Below, piece by piece: positions 58,336 through 64,000 of a stretch of 64,000 nucleotides of DNA. The stretch covers positions 186,001 through 250,000 of the forward strand of contig JAHQIW010004752.1 of NCBI GenBank assembly GCA_019055375.1. Reading direction: 5' to 3'. The notes below the pieces were generated by a model. It was not told the origin of the DNA, made no database searches, and saw nothing but the letters and a program-made list of their open reading frames with translations. This stretch comes from Parelaphostrongylus tenuis. Its lineage: Eukaryota; Nematoda; Chromadorea; Rhabditida; Metastrongylidae. Position 1 is the first letter of the stretch. The number at the start of each line of letters is the position of its first letter. The translations under genes and the position numbers were made by a program.

Positions 58336-61300
58336 CTGTAATAGGAGAAATTACCCATATTGCAATCTTCTGTTGCAAATTCTAATCAACATAGCAGTAT
58401 AGAAGCCTATGAAAACAGTCACAACTTACCATAACATTAAAATTACAAGAATTTCAAGAATTAACGGACACTCAAGCAATCCTTTCCAATTTTAGTTATC
58501 CAGCCTATTTAATCCGTTCGGGACGGCGTGTACCTCCCCAGGTACACAATTATTCAAAAATCTTTTTAGCTGTACAGAGCCATTATCGCGAACTGTCAAT
58601 TATTTGTGATGGAGCTCATATTTCGGTAACTTCAACACTGTGCTTAATTTTTAGAAAAGCCTTCTTACTGCGTTTTTAGCAACGAAAATAGATTATGCTT
58701 CATACTCGCTAAGCGTTTTTTGTTCGGCTAGAGTATGTGGATGGAGTCTCATTGAGATTAAGTAATCATCCGATAGCATTTCTGAGCGTAGGTTTGGTTT
58801 TTGAAAGGCTTTCATAGAGCGCTGTAAGAGCGAAAAGAAAGCTACATTTCTCGTCTAAAGTTCTTTTCGAACGCTAGAGCTATATATATGCACTAAAGCA
58901 AATGAGTGTGTAGAGAAAATCATGAAGCATCAGCGTTACATTAAAAGCGTTGAGCATTTACAAAATGGAGTGCAAAACTCTTATTAAGTGACGAAAATCT
59001 CTCGCCGTTTGCGAATCGCGCTGCGCGATCGACCAAGTACTGCCTGTATAGGGTTAGTTTTGGAAAGAATAAAAATACAGGTTTCGGGGAAATCTTTGGT
59101 GATTGCTGAATGAAGACTTTGAGAATTTTTCAGAACGTTTTGTGTAAATTACTGCAGTCCAGACATGAACAGCAAGGAGAAATGTCTCGCCGTTAGGCGT
59201 GATACGACACATTATATAAGATAATTCTTTTGATGTGGACGTGCACTGGAAGCCCATGTGAACTGTGCACGATTGGTCTCTACACTTGGACAACTCAGTG
59301 AAAAGCCTATTGGGACGGCGAATATCTTTGCTTTGCTCTATATGAGATTGAAATATAGGTTTCACGATCTTCTGTTGAAGTAATGGAAGTGCTTGGCTGA
59401 CTGAGTTACAGATAACCTCGTGTTTCAGGTTCTCAAAAAGGCAAAATCGCTACAACGCCAGTTGTTCAAATAATTTGCTTTATTAAAACGTGTTTGCCTC
59501 AAAGGAAGAAACTGTGAACTATTGGACAGCGCTGAGGTTAACAGATAGTCAGTTTTGGCAATTATTACAAAATATTATCGTTCTACAACCATCGGCGTAA
59601 AAAGAGGCTTATGATAAGCATTACCATTTCTCTAAATTTGACACCATCACCTTCCGGGATCTCATGCGAACCTCAGAATGAAACAACATGAGAGTGAAAA
59701 TCGATAGCCAACAATTATACCACTTTCGCTTTACGGATGAAATTGTTCCTATGAGACTATGCATTAGTCAGGCGGAATAAATGTTGGCCGACTTCGAGAA
59801 CGCTTGTAGAAATTTAGTATCTAAGTAATATAAACAGAAAAGGTATTTATGAGGAAGCGATTGCTTTGAATGGTCCATTCACGCTCAACAAGATGAATCT
59901 TTTCGAAAGCTCCAGTTACCTCTATTTTGGTCATGAATTCAGTATAATGAACGGCTACCCTAGAATTTAGCAGGAGGAAACGAGCGACTTGTGGAGTATT
60001 TAGTAGCATTGATGAAGCAGTGAAAAAACAAGCAACACTAAACTCCTGGTCACGTTTCGACTCAACAATTTTTTTCTGCCTCAACAAATGGGCCATAGAA
60101 CCTCATCGCTACGCAGCAGGATAAAGGACCAGTAAGTAATATCTGGAGCAAGAGCAAAATTGCGATGATGGGGGTACTCCATATTTGTCGTGGGAGGGGG
60201 AAAGGATCCAAAGTTCCGACTTACGAAGCCACAAAAAACGAGCAATAACACTCTATTTGATAAACATTCGCAAATGAGGTGCGAAAAAACACGCAATATG
60301 TCTTAACGACAGCTAATAAACAAGAGCCGTTATCGATAGATTTTCAGGGATATGAACAGAACCGACTGGATGGTCAGAATCCCGAGAACCCTAAAAGAAA
60401 AATCTAGTATTAAACAGGTCCTTGAAACCACAAAAACCTACTACGCTACACTTGTACATGGAGCGGAAAAATGATTGCTAGCATTTACTCGATTCACGTT
60501 GACGATCAAGGGGACGAAAGTGACAAGTGATACATACTTTTTACCTCAAACATTTCACTGCACATCGCAGTGAACGTATCAAACAGTAAATAAGTGAATG
60601 GGCGGCGTCTAGAGGTTTAGGCCTTTGAAGATTAACCACTGGATCATTTTAAGCTGAATATCCCTCAACAACGCCGAACACGAGTATTACAGCTATCACG
60701 GCTCACACAAGACGTCATCTGATGAGTAATCAGTACGGGGGCTACTGCTTCATTTGTCTATCGTCATATTGGCATCGAAATTTGCATGATGATACCACGG
60801 CAGATGAACTCAAGGTAAATGTTACACTAACTAATATACTCTGATGGCTTCTCGCATAAGTTGAGCTCTTGCCACGATTCATGGAATCTTTTTCGTCTGT
60901 TCATACGTTTGTAGGGCACGTGATGCGTGTAAATCATAATGTAATTAATAGTTTTGACCACCAGAAAATGTGCCATGATTATCTCAAGGTGATATGTTTA
61001 TTTTTGAAGTGAATGCCTTGCTGCGACATCAAGTTTAGAGTTTTCAATGAGGGAAGTTGAAGATGTATGGATAGGAAACATGACTCTAGAATGTGCTCTT
61101 TGAGACAAACATGCTCTAAATGCATTGCTCTTTGCATGTTTTGAGCATCCTTCGCGTATATGGTGAAGTTACTCAATGTTAGAAAAATTCTTCCCAAATA
61201 AAATGACAATACTTTCATTTACGAATTATTGCAAGAAGAAGCTTAAATTCTAAAAGCTCACAAGCTGATGATGATTGACCGTGAAGGTACGAAAATCCGA

Positions 61301-61519
61301 AGTTCAAAAAATTTTTTTGCCAATAGGTGTTGAAAATGATAACAAAAATAGCTATTTCCTTTACAATCTTTGTATAGCTGGAAATTTTTCCTTACATTCA
61401 GCTATAACAATCATAAAATCATTAACATTGATGCAAGATAAATATATAACAAAGAAGCGGCAAATAGCAAATATAGTTTAGTATGATGTAATATAATAAT
61501 ATCAGCAATAATGTTGAAG

Positions 61520-61800
61520 AGCGCGTGTAGCGCAGTAGTTAGAGGCGTCCAGCAACACAATGCGGTCAGTGGTTCAATCTCGCGTTAAGGCTCATTAAGC
61601 CTTTTATCCCCCTACCCCCTACATTCAATTTGGTTTTTAATTTGTTTGAGAGGATAGCAGTACAGACTCAATATATCGATAGACCACCGCGAGTTATTGT
61701 GAATGCCAGACGTGCATTCAATCACTAGTAACCGATGCCTGATGCAGTCAAATGTATAGGCATCCCTCAGGCATTGATCAACGTCAAGAGCCTCATTCTT
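61520..61800 (+). repeat. tRNA-derived SINE, copy 4
   Basis: Head gcgtgtagcgcagtagttagag and B box gtggttcaatctcgc, then a body with ttgagaggatagcagtacag, agaccaccgcgagtta and gtgcattcaatcac. It is the most complete plus-strand copy. Confidence 0.75.
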
Positions 61801-61889
61801 TCAATACTATCGTATCACCTGTCTTCCAGTTGAATATGGAGAGACTCAAGCGGGCATCAACAAGACTTCCCTTTTCCCTAGTGCTGCAG

Positions 61890-62440
61890 GAGTAGTCAAA
61901 TGGGTCCTCCTCGCTCTAGGAATTTGTTAAGCATCAGATCTTGATGATAGGCTTCAAGTAAAGACATCGAACCTTCGCGTTTGTTCCTTCTTGTGATGCG
62001 GACATCGCGAAAAATCCAATCGGTAACGGCTCCCGTCCATCGGTTGTCGTTAAAGTGCATTACGTGTCCGGTCCAAGTTCGATAGCCTGGAGTGCAGAAC
62101 GACATCTTCGATTTCCGATCGCTGATGTAGGTCAGAATTTTGGATCTTTTCTCTTAGTTACCGAAAGTGAGATAATCCCAGCGTAGATATTCGATCTGCG
62201 CGTTCAATAACGCCGACTGATCTTTCATCCTGCTTACGCAGTGACCACATTCCTCATACATACCTTAAGGCAAGAGAAAACCCCATGAGTCTATTAGATG
62301 GGCACGAAGCCGGATGATCTTTGTTCTCTCCATTGTATCCCTGATGCTTTTAAACGCTCTAAGACGTCCGACTCTTCCTGTTCAACTGTGGAGCTAGGTC
62401 GTTCACCCGGAAATAACTATTCCGTTGAGCGTGTGGATGA
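61890..62440 (-). mobile_element. RTE-type reverse transcriptase relic, C-terminal part
   Basis: Minus-strand fragments in order: MERTKIIRLRAHLI (about 62.33 kb), a block at 62.2-62.15 kb, then TWTGHVMHFNDNRWT with VTDWIFRDVRI (62.07-61.98 kb). The W-(T/A)-G-H-V-M-x-F-x-D-x-R-W-T stretch is typical of the C-terminal region of nematode RTE-like elements. There are frameshifts and stops throughout. Confidence 0.65.
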
Positions 62441-62871
62441 AACATTCGAAATCAATCAGTTCCTCAGAAACTCATTTTCGTTAGAATTAGCCGGAGACCA
62501 TTCTTTCCGCAGCCATAATAATAATTATAGCACTAATGGTCATACTGTATATAGCAATAACAAAGGCAACAATAATAACAGTAGTGCAGCAATGAATTAG
62601 CACTATCGCAGTTTTTTCAATGCACATAGATAACATGTTTTTGAGTTGCCTCTCGCCTGTCATTGATCTCTTGGCGATTTCAAAGGGTTCAAATACATTG
62701 TTGGTGAATATTAGTTTCTTAGGATTTTCATACATGCTGAACTTTTATTAACTACCTATGGGAAGGGGGTACTATGAAATTCAACCACAAGAATGGTGAG
62801 ACGCAAGTGCAACTTGAAAACTGAGGCACTGCGCCATATGCGCTCTGAGTGATGATGAAAAAAAGTGATGT

Positions 62872-63075
62872 AGTGGGTAAGGTAAATTGGTACCACACTG
62901 GACTCAGACTTGTCTGGGAGGATAAGCAGCACTGACTCAGTTCAGCGGGAGGCCACCACGAGTCACTGTAAAGGCCATGAATGCATTCAATCACCTCAAA
63001 CGAAGTTAAAAAATCAAAGACGAATGCATGGCTATGCCTCAGGGATTGATGAACGCAGAGAGCTTTAAAGAGCAC
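62872..63075 (+). repeat. tRNA-derived SINE, copy 5, lacking the head
   Basis: It starts at gtaaattggtaccacac and continues with ggataagcagcactgactca, gcgggaggccaccacgagt and tgcattcaatcacctc, matching copy 2 closely. Confidence 0.7.
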
Positions 63076-63517
63076 TACATCACTTATCTGCTTTTCTGGC
63101 ACGATGACCTTCAAATGAGTTCTCATGCTGAAATGATATACTCTTATGGCAAAATTCTAGTAGAGAACGTTTGTAGGTGATGAGTGCATACGAGCTGGAT
63201 ATTCTGCCTTTGTTGTGGCGAAACGTTCTTTTCAACAACGCGCGTTTCTGTGAACACGTCTGTCACAGTTGGCTGGGACGATCGACACAACCAATGGTAT
63301 TATACAACGAGGAGACGCAAACTTCCGGTACGATGCTCAAACGCTATACTTAGCAGGAGAACCATGTCATCAGTTCTTCATTTTTCTATTTGGTAGTTTG
63401 AGTTCGAGAAGAAAATCACCGAAAAAAATTTGAACAATGATTTAAAACTGCACAGAGAGATATTTGGATGCGGAACATTTTTGAGCGAATATTTGTGAAG
63501 TATTAAGGGATGATTAG

Positions 63518-63673
63518 TCCCGATTACATCCAAATAACAATCACTTACGAGAAAAGATCTCTTCAGAATCTCTCAACTATGAGCTAATAGAGGAAGAAGC
63601 GCTAAGACTTGAGGAGATGATCGACAGGTTGATTAGAGGCATCAGAGGAAGAGTTCAAATTGACGACAACAAG
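63518..63673 (+). CDS. Possible exon of an unknown plus-strand gene
   Basis: An open stretch of 52 codons ends exactly at a strong donor (AAG|GTAAGC at 63674). It reads ISSESLNYELIEEE and LRLEEMIDRLIRGIRG, a highly charged, helix-like sequence ending in VQIDDNK. Acceptors are possible at ...gattag (63517) or ...cttcag (63565). I do not recognise the family and no partner exon is visible, so chance is possible. Confidence 0.3.
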
Positions 63674-63913
63674 GTAAGCAGTACAATTTTCCTCATCTTA
63701 TTGTTTGAAACGATTCCTCTACTGGATGTTTTTATAGAGCTATAATTCTGTAAAATTTCTTGTATAACTCGTGCTCATTTATTCATCTGGCACTGCACCA
63801 TGATCAATATCAAGTAGTAATCTCGACTGTTTACCAAGTAGTTACTTTTCTCCATCATAGAAAATATTTCAGACAATTCCAGAGTTACGCAATAATTTAC
63901 CATTCATTTACTT

Positions 63914-64000
63914 TGAGGGTGTGTTTGGCGCAGTGTTCAAAGGTGCTCCGCAATACCCATGTGGCGGCTGGCTCGACCCGTCGTACCGGACTCAATAAGT
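63914..64000 (+). repeat. tRNA-derived SINE, copy 6, cut by the window end
   Basis: Head gtgtgtttggcgcagtgttcaa followed by ggctggctcgacccgtcg in B-box position, matching the head of copies 1 and 4. It continues past base 64000. Confidence 0.55.

Larger units (their letters stand above)
58336..64000. other. Upstream region without recognised unc-52 exons
   Basis: It should contain, or lead to, earlier domain III exons, but none is clear. Contents: a family A-like half element at 58740-59060, ORFs at 59.05-60.3 kb with weak laminin IV-like stretches, a degenerate RTE fragment at 61.9-62.4 kb, an AAT-rich patch near 62.51-62.58 kb, three SINE copies and a possible plus-strand exon at 63.5-63.7 kb. 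Confidence 0.5.

Noticed and set aside
59054..59365. Minus-strand ORF with SKDIRRPNRLFTELSKC
   Set aside because: It shares DIRRP (and the bases gatattcgccgtccc) with the laminin IV exon at 56.8 kb, but nothing else in it aligns and it would be out of order, so I treat the match as chance.
60081..60296. Minus-strand ORF with DITYWSFILLRSDEV, considered as a laminin IV core exon
   Set aside because: Apart from YW it lacks the L-P-x-x-F-L-G-x-K-V pattern, and the frame stops before a usable donor.
62298..62600. Plus-strand ORF of 100 codons starting MGTKPDDLCSLHCIPD
   Set aside because: Its first half is the reverse strand of an RTE-type relic (RTKIIRLRAHLI on minus) and its second half is an AAT-rich repeat.

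Overview
The window looks like a piece of a parasitic clade V (strongylid-type) nematode genome. It is AT-rich, has many short exons separated by introns of 50 bp to 4.5 kb, and carries mariner, RTE-like and tRNA-derived SINE relics plus many foldback (MITE-like) elements. One large gene fills most of it on the minus strand: the orthologue of C. elegans unc-52, which encodes perlecan, the basement-membrane heparan sulfate proteoglycan that anchors body-wall muscle. I recognise it from the order of its domains and from repeated motifs such as RCWVPGNP. I rebuilt 57 exons by reading ORFs, splice signals and intron phase together. Both gene ends are missing: upstream exons (signal peptide, LDLa repeats, first laminin IV domains) are not seen to the right of 58.3 kb, and the last LamG exons lie beyond base 1.

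Layout in transcript order (right to left). 64.0-58.3 kb: no firm exons; SINEs, RTE debris, weak laminin IV-like ORFs and one possible plus-strand exon. 58.3-50.0 kb: perlecan domain III (laminin IV and laminin-type EGF modules), containing two apparent one-base frameshifts. 48.6-14.5 kb: domain IV, sixteen Ig modules, most of them cassettes with symmetric phase-1 borders. At 14.5-14.8 kb the last of these exons can read through its donor into a very basic tail, a stop codon and a polyadenylation signal, which would give a medium-type isoform. 10.7-0.4 kb: long-isoform exons (17th Ig, LamG1, two EGF-like modules, start of LamG2).

The introns are crowded with repeats: palindromic elements up to 1.6 kb, three copies of a second inverted-repeat family, two mariner relics, an RTE-type reverse transcriptase relic, a Penelope-like fragment, a hammerhead-like RNA core, tRNA-like sequences and a 330-bp CA/CATA microsatellite. 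I found no bacterial-type operon, CRISPR array or complete mobile element. Exon borders come from reading by eye, and the exon joins have not been checked against transcripts.
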